Assembly: GCA_023974075.1 (NCBI GenBank)
Contig: CM043792.1
Span: 17,141,373-17,205,372 of the forward strand
Direction: 5' to 3'
Origin: Chaenocephalus aceratus
Taxonomy: Eukaryota; Chordata; Actinopteri; Perciformes; Channichthyidae
DNA length: 64,000 bases
The notes under the pieces were generated by a model. It was not told the DNA's origin, did not search any database, and was given only the letters and a program-made list of their open reading frames with translations. The first letter of the stretch is position 1. Every line of letters begins with the position of its first letter. Positions 50,681-62,100 of the stretch are shown in pieces. The translations under genes and the position numbers were made by a program.

Positions 50681-52877
50681 AGGCCGAGCAGGCGCATCTA
50701 TTGGATGAATGCATCACAATAACAGACTCGCTGTGTTCCTGCAGTGCTATAACAATCACACAATCAGGAGAGACAAAGTGAAAAAATACTGAACTGGTGT
50801 GTTTCTCTGTGTGAATCCCAGACATTGTTGTTGTTCAAACACAATGGTAAATTCAGAAAATACAACTTTTTTCAAACAGCAGTTGTTTATCTTAACTGCA
50901 GGGGTCTTTATTTGAACCAGAAGGACAAATAGCACACAGTGAAGTAGCCCTTTCTAGTTTCTATCCTTACCAAATATTGGTTTCCTACCAATTCATTCAA
51001 ATTGCTGCAAATGTACTATCAGTAAAACTTCCAGTGTACATGCTTAGCATTTAATACCTATGAAACGCTCACAAGGACAGCTTAACAACAATCAGAAAAA
51101 TGGCAAAAAAGGATATTACTGTAGTAGTAGAATGACAAAAATAATCAGCAAAATATTTAATAATCAATTAATTACCTAGGGCATGTTTAAGACAAAGTAT
51201 ATCACGCATTTCCCATTCCAGCTTCTCAGTTTGTATTATGTGCAGGGTTTTTTTCTAGAAAAGATAGTATGAGGGCAATATTGTGGCGCTGATCTATATA
51301 AGATATATACATTCTCACGAGAACATCACGCCCGTATAGAAGAACAACAACGCAATGTCCCATTACATATTTTTGGGGACTTCCCATGAAGCAACAAAAA
51401 ACTTTTAGGAAATTAATCAGGCATGTTTTGTTATTATCTAAAATTTTAAAGAGCAAATTATACATTTAAAAACTAATCTGAACATTAATAGATCATTTAA
51501 ATAATTGTCATTCCTATCTCTAATGTAATTAGTTTGGCAGAAGGACACAAATACTTCCAACATGTAGACTATCAACTGTCAAGTCTCTGCCATGGAAAAT
51601 ATACTGGGAATACAACATTTCACACTGGATTTCCTTTTTTTTATGAAGCATATTTATTAAATAGTAATGAATAAGATTCATTTATTTACTCCATTAGGGA
51701 GTAAATGGTGAGAATCCTCTCATTATCCCATCGCCTCCCCGTCAATCTCTGTCCGCCTTCACTGTTCAAAAGCCTCATCCCTTTGAAAACTAAGTTTCCG
51801 TCAGTTTTTGAAGAGAGGAAAAAACACATACCACCACAGAGTTTTGTTTTTGAAGAAGTCTGTTTCATACCCATCGAGCCATTGTACAAGTTTGCCTTTT
51901 TCCCCATCATACTAGTTGGACTGATGGTGCAACTTCACGTCTCTTCTGCAAGAAACCCTTTCAATTATACACCTGACACTAATGTATGATGACATACCAG
52001 GATAATGCACTACTAATGGAGGTACATGTAGGTTACAGACCCATACAATGAAAATCTACTCTCTTACTTTTGGCAAGTAAGAGAGTGGCAAAACATGGCA
52101 TTTAGCTGCATTCACCTCATCACTGTAAGCACAGTGACAGACTACCAATGCATTTGCAAATGTGTTGATAGCGAGTTATCAGAGAGACATCTGTCTATGT
52201 ATAATGCATAAAGAGACGGATGCACATGTCTTTTTTTGGTCATGATTATACCTAACAAGAGCGTACTGTGTTATCTAATGCCTTGTAATACAATTACTCA
52301 TGTACTGAAATTAGATAAGGGCTTTTATAAAGTACAGATGTTTATCAGTCCTCGAGAGGTGGCGACTTAGAAAATAAATCACATTCTTATCCCACACACG
52401 CTGTAAACAAGTAAGAAAACATTAGCCTTCTGTGTACTGCCTCTACCCTTATCTGGGTTTATTAATGCTGCGTCTCACAGCATGTAGAGAGTTATAAACA
52501 GTTGTAATATACCACAGAGTAACCAAACATTGGACTTTATGAAAAACACACTGATACGAAATCCTCCTTAAGCTATAGCAGTAAACAAAAAACTGTTTTG
52601 TTTACAACCTACTGTAACCTCACCCACATAATTTTTTAATTAGCATTTTGATGCGAATATTAGCCTTGACAGTAAATAGCTTTATATTCTCAAACACATC
52701 CCAAGCACTTACGTTCCCTGTCAAGTTACAGCCGTATCATTGGGTGTTGATTTGTCAGGATGCATTAACACTTCGGTGATGTGTTAGTTAGTACGCCATC
52801 GAGTACAGATCACTTTAGTAAATGACCCGCTTATTGTGCAAATTAAAGAGTCTAAAGAACTGACACATTATATTAAT
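50681..52877. other. No recognisable gene
   Basis: AT-rich DNA with short random frames. Confidence 0.55.
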
Positions 52878-53170
52878 TTAAAGGGGCCCTATCATGCTAT
52901 TGATAGGTTCATATATGTGTATGTAGTGCCTCTACTCAGACATGTTTACAAGCTTTAATGTTCAAAAAGCTCTTTATTTTTCTCATAATGCTGCAGCACC
53001 TCTTTGCACCCTCTGTCTAAAACCAGAGCCCAGTCTGCTCTGATTGGTTAGCTAGCTGGCTCTGTTGTGAGTGGTCAACCACCAAGAGATGTCCTGCACA
53101 TTAGCCTATCATGTACAATGTGTTGGAGAACTAGCCAATAGAAGCGCAATAAACAATACATCTTAAATAT
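52878..53170 (+). mobile_element. Left half of a common teleost TTAA-type MITE
   Basis: TTAAAGGGGCCCTATCATGC, then ACATGTTTACAAGCTTTAAT, CCCAGTCTGCTCTGATTGG and GTGAGTGG are conserved blocks of a very widespread fish MITE. The right terminus is not visible, so this copy is truncated at about 53170. Confidence 0.65.
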
Positions 53171-54255
53171 CAGACACACTTTTGGGTCTACTTTTTAAGT
53201 TATTTCAAACATGCTCAGTTAGATGTTGGAGTTAATTTGAATAATCTAATTTGTTAACAACATGTTTACCATGTTCAGATTTTATGAACCGCAGGGGCTG
53301 GAATCTAAACATTGCTTCTTTTTTTAGACGGTCTGCCAATTGATCGTGAATTGATGCCAAATGAGAGTGTAACAGTCAATCAGAGAGCTTTTCTGTGACA
53401 TCAATCAAGCTGTCAAGCCCTGAGGGGTTTGGCCTTTGGTTTAGGAAATAGCGAGAGTAGTTGTTAAGTGCTAATTTTCCATGGTCATGAAAAGGTGGGC
53501 CATTTCAGCTTTCATGTGTACCATGGTAACTAGGAATGTACTCGCCCTGGCTGTAGAAGTGTGTAGAGGCATGTGTGTATTCTGGATGGTAGTACAATTC
53601 ACAGAAGTAGCAATTGCATACAATTAAAGCGATAAATAGTGCTTATATTCAGAGAGAGGGTGACTTAACAACATACAGGAGCTGCGACAAAATCAATGAA
53701 CCATTAGTAGGGTAGTGTTTATAGATTAAACATGTTAGCATTGATAATGGTCAATGGTGAGCATCAAAACGTTTCTTTCTCATTCTCGGTCTGACAGTAA
53801 AGTTAATGTTGGCACCATGTTTTACCTAATCTATATGTGTTTGTCTACTGATGGTGTCAAAACTCTTCATTATAACCATGTTCAGAATAATTATTGGATC
53901 TCAAATAATTTTTTCATGTGTTGGCCGTGCCAGGATTTCTCTATTACCGAAAATGAAGACATGCATCAGTCGCAGGTGGCCGGGAGGAATCAAAGTACTT
54001 CAGGAAAAATCACCAGCTTCTTCCTGCTGCTGCATTGCAGGACAGATTGCAAAAACAAATTTCATCCACTTGAGTTACACTACAAAACATCATTCACATA
54101 GCTAATCTCCTTTATCTCTGTTCACCCTGGAATTATTTATGCATGAATACTTAAACTACATCTACAAAAAGTGTGAATTATGTATTTAATTGAACAGAAA
54201 ATCTGAAAGCTGTGCAACGACACAAAGGCAGCTTTGAAAGGCTTTGCTATTGTTT
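53171..54255. other. No recognisable gene
   Basis: A 115-codon plus-strand frame near 53754-54101 has no domain-like composition and was not called. Confidence 0.5.
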
Positions 54256-54260
54256 CTAAA

Positions 54261-54680
54261 GCCTCTTACACACCGAGCCGATCATCGGCGTCGATAGGTG
54301 TCGGGCCGACGATGAGCGTCGTGTCGCCCTACTCAGATTGGTGTGTACTGCACCGTCGTGTGTTTTCGGCCCTGCCGACACCTTCCGCCGACGATTTGAC
54401 ATGTTGAATCGGGGGGCCGTCGGCGAAAGAAATCACTCTGATTGGCTGTTCAGCTTAGCGAATCAGTGCATGAGAAGCGAAACGGAAGTGAGGGACCCAA
54501 ACAAACTATTAAGAAGTGTGTTCGGTGTGTTCCAGTGCGAAACATGGCCAAGACGCAGGAGACGTGAGGCGACATCGGGACTTGTTCGTTGGTGTCAGTT
54601 TGGTGTAAAAGAAGCTTAAGAAGCACTTTGAGAGCCTCAAACAACTAAATGTAGTTGAAAGGAAATTACATTTTTTGTTT
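54261..54680 (+). mobile_element. Possible Harbinger-like left terminus
   Basis: GCCTCTTACACACCGAGCCG followed by CGTCG-rich subterminal words (CCGACGATGAGCGTCG) looks like the left terminus of a fish Harbinger-type element. I did not find the right end. Confidence 0.4.
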
Positions 54681-55135
54681 ACATGCATTGCTAAATAGCA
54701 GAGTAGCATTTATGAGAAATAAGAAACAAAGAAACCATGCTGTGTTGATGTGAAGTGCCATCTGCCAGCTCGGAATTATTCAATTGGACTGAAAGATTTC
54801 CCTAATTTGATGATGTTTTTTTTCATTGTTCACTGTCAGTTCTTATCAGAAAAGAGTGGCCATATATAGGACACCATTGCTGTCAGCAGCTAAACCTCAT
54901 CAAGATGCACACTGGTGAAATAAAATGTGTTGCTGGCTGTGTGATTGCAGGAAATAGTCAAGTAAAAATAAACATGTGCATTCATTTAACACTCAACTGC
55001 AGCCAACTGTCATATATTTCTCTGATGCAGAAATCTGCAGGAGGAAAGCAGCATCTGTTAACTCTTCTCTTCTCTGGAGTGTAAACTTTGCACATCAAAT
55101 GTTGCAGAGACTTCCTCTTTACATAGAGTTTAGAC

Positions 55136-55554
55136 CAGGGGTGGGCAAACGTTTTGGCTCGGGGGCCACTATGAGTTTTAAAATTTGACAGACGGGCTGG
55201 GCCCCCCCTTCTCACAACAACATCAATAGAGGACTGCATCAGGTAGTTTTTAATCATACGAAGCCAGATTGAATTAAATAACTACTTCTCCAACCTTATA
55301 CCTTTCTCCAGAGTGCCGTGGTGCATTGTTTATTAATGTGGTTCAGCAGCATCACCGCCCGGTGCAGTGCTGCTTGTGCACCAGAGTTTATTCTACTGTT
55401 AACTCACACGGCAGCGGCCGCTGTAAAGTATTCACTGTCTGACTGTCACACAAGCAACTGATACATATCCCCCATCCCCATCAGTGAATGTGTTTCAGTA
55501 TGAATTGACGCTGTTCGGCATCACAACGCTGTTATGAAAGTTTCTCTGGCATTC
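55136..55554. mobile_element. hAT-like left terminus, cut by the next element
   Basis: CAGGGGTGGGCAAACGTTTT and GCTCGGGGGCC resemble the terminal block of a common hAT family. The right end is missing, because the copy-4 arm follows directly. Confidence 0.45.
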
Positions 55555-56140
55555 CAACCCAGTCTCATGGCATTTCGTGTTATAGTCACGACGTTTAATC
55601 TATTGATTCGTGTTCACCAACAAGATTTCCCCCTTTTTTTCGAGTCACACAGAAGGATTTTAAAAGCAATGTATTTCTATTGGTAGTGTGTTTCGTGCCT
55701 GCACCACGTCTTTTTGTCCGGTCGGGTCTTGGAAGACAGATTTGTGGTTCATAAAAACATGTTCTTACTCAATATCAAGCCACGATTATTGTTTTATTTT
55801 AAAATCGTATAATGTTGGACTTTTTTTTGCCGTCCGTGAGGAAAATAAATGGGGCTCAGAGCCTCATAATACTGAAATCTGTATTTTTTTAATCTTTTTT
55901 TCCTTCTAATTTGTTATTCTTTTCTAAATAACACACTTTTATTTACAATAACACACAATTATCCTTGTTTTTATTTATTTGTTTAATTCTATAATCTCAG
56001 GCTTTTTTGGTGTCCGTCAGGAACTGAATTTCCAATTAAAATAACCGGAAACAGTTACACACCCACTGAACTGATTACCCAAGATCCTCAGCTATGGTTT
56101 AAGCTCGGTGATCGGATTGTTTAGCCGCAATGCATGTTGG
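55555..56140 (+). mobile_element. Arm fragment of the palindromic family, copy 4
   Basis: CAACCCAGTCTCATGGCATT begins an arm of about 585 bp that follows the copy-3 arm in order (AATAAATGGGGCTCAGAGCC, AATTTGTTATTC, GGAACTGAATTTC, GCCGCAATGCATG). It shows more substitutions, including a broken first hairpin. No partner arm is present. Confidence 0.75.
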
Positions 56141-56705
56141 GATATTGTCAAGCCCTTGGGTATATTTGCAGTTCTCCCCGCTTGAAAGGGATGGTATAGT
56201 CCATAGGAGGTTTTAACTGGGTTTCACTCGTACAATGACCACAACTTTGTTTCTTTTGAGTTCTTCTTTACTTTCGTTTTTGTTGTGCAGTACAGCTTAT
56301 GTAGTAAGGTAAAAAAGCTTAAATGAAAAATAATTACTGTAAATACAATGCACATCAAATAATAAATGCAAAAATACATGCTTTACATATATTTTTTAAC
56401 ACTTGTGAATATTGTTTTTACTTTCTTAGTGTATTTTTAGGAATTATGTTTTTAAACAGTTTTTAACTTATGCAGTCTCATTAAAAATGCAAATATAATA
56501 GACTGAATTTTTAGCAGCATGCAAACCGTTTTTATCAATCTACATCTCTCAATAAACCAAATCACATTCGTTCTTAAATCAACAATCATGTTGCTTTAGC
56601 TTGAGGACATCAAACAAACAAATGACACTGAACTAGAACGCACGTTCTAACGTGCGCCACGAACGGCAAGTTGTATGACTCTTAACTAAACACACAGTTC
56701 GTCTC
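56141..56705. other. No recognisable gene
   Basis: AT-rich spacer before the BEL/Pao remnant. Confidence 0.55.
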
Positions 56706-57400
56706 TCACCTTGCGCTTTCATTTTCTTTAAGCCTTTTGTAGGGATAGTCACTGAAGTCAAATGTTCTGACATATCCACTCTGCGATGCTCGTCCGAGCA
56801 GGAGACAGTTAGGAGTGATGAACCGAACGCTGTCTTCTCGGCTCTGTGTTCTGGCGTCAATTGGTCTTGCATTCGTACGATTGGCTGCCATGTAGAGAGT
56901 TGTTTGGAATGCACTCCAACTTAGCCCCGACTCTCCTCCCAGACTCTGCAGTGCTCTCTTGATGATGCGCACAGCAGCTTCTGCAGCACCGTTCCGGTGT
57001 GGAGAATTGGCTGGATGCATTTTCCATGTCCATTCTGTGCCATTCTTGGCAGCTCTCTCTTCTAGTGTAGCTTTGTCAAGATTGGCAAGGAATCTGTACT
57101 GTTCTTCTAGGACTGGCTTAGCCCCTACGAAGTTAGTACCTGGATCTGACCAGATCTTCTTTGGATGACCTCGTAGTGCTGGTGAACCTCTGGTAGGTGA
57201 ACAGGATACTTTCAGTGGATTGAGAGTTTCACCAGCTCTGTGTGAATAGCTCTGGAAGCCATGCAACAAAACACAACTCCCCAAACCTTCAGTGACACTC
57301 TTTTCTTGACATCATCCTTGACTTGGCACGGTCCGAAGAGGTCTACTGTTGTGTATTCAAAGGGGGGCAGCTGGTTCTGTCCTCTCTGGAGGTAGATCAC
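56706..57400 (-). pseudogene. BEL/Pao integrase core
   Basis: The catalytic Asp lies in PPFEYTTVDLFGPCQV (57400-57212 frame), the second Asp in KIWSDPGTNFVGA and the Glu in SPHRNGAAEAAVRI (57284-56706 frame). ANRTNARPI and TPNCLLLGR are further conserved segments. All three acidic residues are present, but the two parts are in different frames. Confidence 0.85.
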
Positions 57401-57426
57401 CCATTATTTGCTGGCATCTTTTTGCT

Positions 57427-57918
57427 TTAGTTTTTTCTGCAGAGCATGCAGTCTTTGACCACTTTCTGAGCAATCCTCCGACCCTTCACGATCCATGCTC
57501 TCCTCCTCATCTTGAGCAAGGTTCCGGCCACTCCATCGTGGTTCTCCTCGTGGGCTTCTCGTGCTAACAGCGTTGATACCCAGGCTTCATACGACAAGAT
57601 AGGGACAGCAACTTTATCTTCATTGAAGATCTGCACGAGACCCCCACAGACCAACAAGCCAGTCTCTTGGTCTCTGTACACCACTAGCCTGTCTGTGGTT
57701 GTACTTGGGAAGGATGCACCTTGCTGTGCCGCAAGAAAGATGTCTCTTAGGGCATCTTCTCTCTCTTTCACTGAGATGACTTGCGAAGACGACACTGCCT
57801 CCCACTTTGGACTGTTTGCAGTTTGCTGTTTCCCTCTAATGAACTTCTTCGCTGCTCTCCAAATCCAAGCAACTGTCTTGACGAGTCGATTTAGGTTGCT
57901 GAACCGCTTGACGTTCAC
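57427..57918 (-). pseudogene. BEL/Pao integrase zinc-binding region
   Basis: A 163-codon frame starts MNVKRFSNLNRLVKTVAWIWR and contains the H2C2 motif: LLAREAHEENHDGVAGT (His pair) and DCMLCRKN (Cys pair). It lies directly upstream of the integrase core. Confidence 0.85.
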
Positions 57919-58230
57919 AAGGTTTAGGACAGCTGATCCTGCTGGTGGCCTTTTTGGGTGTGGTTTGGGTTGGTTGCTGATATAGCTTTAGCTCTGATGG
58001 GTTTTGTGTGTTGGCATCGTTTGGATCTGATGGCACTTGTGCCTTGGCTTTGCTCTAGTTAGTGCTGCAACAAACACTTTATTTTGCAATCTGTTGACAC
58101 TGTCTCTGGCAGCTGTCACCAAATCTTTGGCAGATTTCATTGGCCATTCATCCACTGGTAACTTTCAAGAACGTTGGTCCGTTCTGCCATGCTGAACTTT
58201 CATCCAGGTCTTGAGGACTGGCCCCTCTGG

Positions 58231-58996
58231 TTATGATGTCAGCAATATTAAGAGGACCAGGAACCACCACCAATCTTGGATCGCTGTTGTGTTCTGGATC
58301 TCTCCGATTCTGTTTGCGAAGAAGGTCTGATAACCATAGCTCTGGATTGCACCGATGACTGTTTGGCTATCAATCACATGGAACCACTTTTCCAACTTGG
58401 ATCTTGCTGTGCTGCTCGAAGTATTTTTTGAGACGTGAGGCAAACACTGCTCCGCACATCTCTGCCTTGACAGCATCACCTTTGTGGTCTAAAGGAGTTA
58501 GTTTTGCCTTGGACTCCACCAGAGTGACAAATGAGCCTTGGTCGGTTGTTCACCGAAGGTACATCACAGCACCGTAGGCATGCTCGCTTCCATCGGAGAA
58601 TGTTATTGGCCAAGGTTTTCCAATTAAGCTTGGAGGCGTTATGGCCCTGGTGAATGTAACCTGCCCGAGTTGCACATTACTCTTCGAAGAGTCGGATTGC
58701 ATCTTCTCTGAGGCTGTCTGACAATGCTGTATCCCAGGTGTCTTGACAGGGCAGTTGTCGCTCTTTGCCTCCTGGAATGCTCTCCGCACAAGGATGGCAC
58801 CCTTCTGATTGGCAGGAGTTACCAGACCAACTGGATCATACAACCCTGAGACTTGACTCAGGAGGTTCCTTCTTGTCAAAGGGGTTGGGGTGTGCGCTCT
58901 TACGTGGTCTAGTAGAAGGTCTTGGCCAAGTCGCATCTTCTTCTTTCTCTTTGAGAAGTTAATGGATGCCATTACATGGATCTTGTCTTCTTCCAC
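58231..58996 (-). pseudogene. BEL/Pao RT C-terminus and RNase H
   Basis: The 58996-58550 frame has QVSGLYDPVGLVTPAN and the RNase H Asp in PWPITFSDGSEHAYGAV. The 58479-58231 frame has VIDSQTVIGAIQSYGYQ (next RNase H Asp). A frameshift near 58490 separates them. Confidence 0.8.
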
Positions 58997-59027
58997 AAGG
59001 TAGCCTAGACCAAGCGCTTTGTTATCT

Positions 59028-60352
59028 TCATCCCCTCAATTGATTCGGGAGGACCATGTTATTAACTTTGGTCTTCATTGGTTTGTTGTTGTTCCCCTTC
59101 CTCCCACTTTGGCCTGAGAAGACCCAAGGCTTCAACAGGAAACCTCCAACTTTCAGGATTTGCTCCAAGTTTGCTGTGATGGTTTTCAGCTTCTCGAAGT
59201 CGGTGTGAGACGTGAGGATGTCGTCAACGTAGCTATCATTTTGTAGTACCCCTCGCTCCTCTTCAAGGTGGGAAAAAGGAGGTAGGTTGGCTGTTTCTCG
59301 CATTGCGAGCTGTGTGATGCATCCTGCAGGCTTGTCACCAATATTGACTCTGGTGATTGCGTACTCCTCCAACTCTTTGTCCTCAGAATCCTGCCAGAGG
59401 AACCTGTGGAGGTTTTGCTCTCTATCTTCCAACCGTACAGAATTGTACATTTTCCTGATGTCCCCTAAGGCAGCGTTGGTTCCCCCTCTGAACCTCAGGA
59501 GAACAGCACGTATCTGGTTAAGGACGTCTGGCCCTTTCATCAGCAAGTCGTTCATGCTGGTGCCTCTGAACTTTTGACTGCTGTTCCAGACGAGTCTTAT
59601 TGGGGTTGTTGTAGAGTGTGTGTTGGTGCAATAAGGTGACTCACGAACCATACTGGTCCTTTCCAGGTCATGATCTGCTCTTTAGTCAACTTGATTGCAG
59701 CTCCTCTGTCGATCATGTCATGCACTTGAGCTGTGTAGGCAGACTTCCACTCTGGTGCTTTGGCTAGCTGCTTCTCTGTTCTTAGGAATGTTGCTTCAAC
59801 TGCACCTCTGTTGTTCGGCAGTGAGGCCGGATCCTCTAGCCAGGGATACTTTGCATGCCAATGTGGTTCTCTGCTGTGATCATCGCTCATGACATAGGTG
59901 AGTCCATCCTTTACCACCTCAAGCTCCCTTTCCTCTGCAAGGGTCATTTCTTTACCACCGGGCTGGCAGTTTCCGCACCGGCAGCCTCCACATCTGGGCT
60001 TGCATGCTGCGCCAATGCTGTCCCATTGCCACCATTTCAGAAAACTCTCTTTGCTGGTCGAAACAGCTGATCCCTGTATTTCAGCTGCTTCTTTGCTTGA
60101 GGGGTTTTGTTCTGGAATGGGGTTAGTGACCTGTTCATATTTCACAGCTGCTGCTCTCATTGATCTCGCAAAGTGCGTCTTTGACATGTGGGCTGACACT
60201 TCAACCTCCTCAAACAGTCTGGGGTGGGTTCCTCCAACTGTTTTCCCGAGTGGTCCGTCCCACAGTACGAGGTCTCCCACGACTCTGATCCTCTGAGGAG
60301 CTAACTGGCCTTCTCTGTGGCTAATGAGAAGCTCGACTTCTTTGGGCCTCAC
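59028..60352 (-). pseudogene. BEL/Pao reverse transcriptase
   Basis: The 60352-59597 frame gives the connector and first RT motifs (MTLAEERELEVVKDGLTY, AAIKLTKEQIMTWKGPVWFV). The 59651-59028 frame continues with IRLVWNSSQKFRGTSMND, AALGDIRKMYNSVRL (catalytic Asp) and QNDSYVDDILTSH (the YVDD box). A frameshift around 59620 divides the two. Confidence 0.88.
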
Positions 60353-60461
60353 AAGCTCATCAAGAGGTACGTCTGGGAAGAATGGCTGCAGTTGCTAGGT
60401 GTCACACTTTTGTGGACGTCTGCAATGTTGTCAAGCCCATAGCAAACCAATTGATGTGCTC

Positions 60462-61130
60462 TCAGTGTGCACTTGGGGGTGGATACACGGATTTGAGGAG
60501 ATATCGCTTTGTATTTACATGAATCTTCATTCCGCCAACTCCATGTACAACGAGCATGATATCTGCACTCTTGAGATCCAGGCGGCTCGCCGCTCTGTGA
60601 GTGATGTAATTTGTGTCAGATGCTAAGTCGATGAGTGTTCCGACTTTCTGTCCAGCGTTAGCTGTGACGAGTAGCATCATGACACTGGAAGCTCTTGCAT
60701 TCCACTCTTTTCAATTAGACTTTGTTGGTCTTTTGAGGTTTTGAAGACTCTGGAGGCAACATTTGAGAAAACCTCCCTACACTGCTTTGCTAGGTCTGGT
60801 GGGAGATTTTTTGATGAAGTCTTCTTGACCCTCTGTGTACTTATTTTTGCCTTCATCCTTTTCAGATCTGTCACCAGACCTCTTTGACACAGACTTGGGA
60901 GAGAGGTAGTAGTGATGCTCAGCCTCTCCATCTCTGCCGTCCTCATTTCTGCATAGAAAGCCAGGTTTGCAGGATGACTGGTCGTCGTGAACCTCAAGAC
61001 ATCTTGTGCACGCACCCAACTTCTTTACTGAAGCCTTCCTTTCTGCTGCACTCAGAGCCCTGAACTGCTTGCAGAAGTAGAGCTTCCTCTTGTGTTTGAC
61101 ATCAGTAGTGATACAAATGCGGTATCAATC
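60462..61130 (-). pseudogene. BEL/Pao gag zinc region and protease
   Basis: In minus orientation, KLYFCKQFRALSAAERK (around 61080) and GACTRCLEVHDDQSSC (61015) form the Cys/His-rich gag end. The 60680-60462 frame holds the aspartic protease: KVGTLIDLASDTNYITHRAA, with the catalytic Asp in LID but LAS where DSG is expected. That substitution suggests the protease was lost or weakened. Confidence 0.7.
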
Positions 61131-61174
61131 TCATTAGTATGCAGAGAAAGTGACAGGTCGCCCCGCCCCTTTTT

Positions 61175-61314
61175 GACCGGAAGTCCCGCCTTTTATTTTT
61201 ATTTTGAAAACCGGAAGTCCCGCCTTTTTATTTTATTTTGAAAACCGGAAGTCCCGTCTCGTTCGACCGGAAGTCCCGAATCGTTCGACCGGATGTACAG
61301 CCACCGCTTCCGGT
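61175..61314 (+). promoter_or_regulatory. Cluster of six ACCGGAAGT motifs
   Basis: ACCGGAAGTCCCG occurs at about 61176, 61210, 61244 and 61265. A variant ACCGGATGT is near 61288 and the inverse CTTCCGGTT near 61308. CCGGAAGT is the core of ETS-family (GABP) binding sites. The spacing is about 20-35 bp, so they form a tandem array, in keeping with a promoter or enhancer. An AT-rich stretch follows to 61360. Confidence 0.65.
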
Positions 61315-61572
61315 TTACAAAATAAAATTAAAATTAAATTAAAATTAAAAAAATGAGAAAAATTAAATGCAGTTGTTTTCAATCAATTAATATACATAGG
61401 ATATATATCCCGCCTCCTAACCACTTCCTGTGTGGTTAATCCTGTATATAGTATTGAATGTAACTTGCAAATAACATGAAATTAATCTAAAGTAAAGCAT
61501 CTAAAAAAATGTATAAAACCTCTCTATTTTTGCAAACAGGACAGGAGGGGAGAAAACATATGGTGGAGGAGG

Positions 61573-61619
<47 letters not shown>

Positions 61620-61649
61620 TCCCCGCCCATCACCCCATCTCCCACTGTC

Positions 61650-61666
61650 TAAATAAAAAGCCAGCT
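61650..61666 (+). promoter_or_regulatory. TATA-like box of unit 1
   Basis: CTAAATAAAAAGCCAGC lies about 35-50 bp upstream of the ATG at 61699. Unit 2 has TTTAAATAAAAGCCAGC at 61975-61992, 15-30 bp before its ATG at 62007. Confidence 0.45.
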
Positions 61667-61698
61667 TCACTCTTAAATATTTCTCAAGTCGAGAGAAA

Positions 61699-61863
61699 AT
61701 GGCCAAGAGACGTCTTGATATGAATTTAATCAGCGAGACACCGGTAACAACTTACAACCATCCGTTGGGTGCTCCAATCAAGAAACGAATGAAGTTTGTA
61801 TGCCGGGTTCAGACACCTACAGCCGAAGAACTTCGCCTCTCTGTTTTTGCGAACAGGACATGA
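61699..61863 (+). CDS. Small basic ORF, unit 1 (54 aa)
   Basis: It starts MAKRRLDMNLISETPVTTYN. It has two basic clusters, KRR and IKKRMK, which could be nuclear-localisation-like. It ends in LRLSVFANRT and a TGA at 61861. I do not recognise the family. The last eight residues come from the beginning of unit 2. The codon frame is kept in the duplicated N-terminal half, with the changes (Met/Arg, Asn/Ser) mostly conservative. Confidence 0.45.
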   Translation: MAKRRLDMNLISETPVTTYNHPLGAPIKKRMKFVCRVQTPTAEELRLSVFANRT

Positions 61864-61898
61864 GGGGAGAGACCATAGGGTGGGCCGAGGGGAGGGGG

Positions 61899-61941
<43 letters not shown>

Positions 61942-62006
61942 TCCCCACCCCTCACCCCATCTCCCCTTAGAGGTTGTTTAAATAAAAGCCAGCGTCTCTT
62001 GTGGCC

Positions 62007-62090
62007 ATGAGACGTCTTGATATGAGTTTAATCAGCGAGACACCGGTGACAACTTACAACCATCCGTTGGGTGCTCCAAATCAAAAGTAA
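62007..62090 (+). CDS. Small ORF, unit 2 (27 aa)
   Basis: It starts MRRLDMSLISETPVTTYN and ends HPLGAPNQK before TAA. The first 25 residues match unit 1 except for the two-residue difference after Met and one N/S change. One synonymous change (GTA/GTG) separates them at a Val codon. Confidence 0.4.
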   Translation: MRRLDMSLISETPVTTYNHPLGAPNQK

Positions 62091-62100
62091 AGCATATAAA

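Larger units (their letters stand above)
56706..61130 (-). mobile_element. BEL/Pao retrotransposon internal region, LTRs not seen
   Basis: In minus orientation from 61130 to 56706 the order is gag zinc-finger region, aspartic protease, RT, RNase H, then the zinc-binding and core domains of the integrase, the BEL/Pao gene order. Multiple frameshifts separate the domains. Neither flank shows an LTR, so either both ends are truncated or the LTRs have diverged beyond recognition. Confidence 0.9.
61520..62100 (+). repeat. Tandem duplication of a promoter-plus-small-ORF unit
   Basis: Unit 1 (61520-61790) and unit 2 (61836-62090) share, in order, TTTTTGC.AACAGGACA, GAGGGGAGA, a (CA)n run (61576-61618; 61900-61939), TTCCCC.CCC.TCACCCCATCTCCC, AAATAAAA(A)GCCAGC, then an ATG and the same first codons. 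Unit length is about 316 bp. A further fragment (AAGTAAAGCATCTAAAAAAA near 61490) matches the end of unit 2, so a third unit may once have been present. Confidence 0.9.

Noticed and set aside
53754..54101. 115-codon plus-strand frame
   Set aside because: No motif, biased composition or context; expected by chance in AT-rich DNA.
57512..57985. 157-codon plus-strand frame
   Set aside because: Antisense shadow of the BEL/Pao integrase.
61566..61940. CRISPR-like regular repeats
   Set aside because: The repetition is two CA tracts and one 316-bp duplication, not short repeats with unique spacers.
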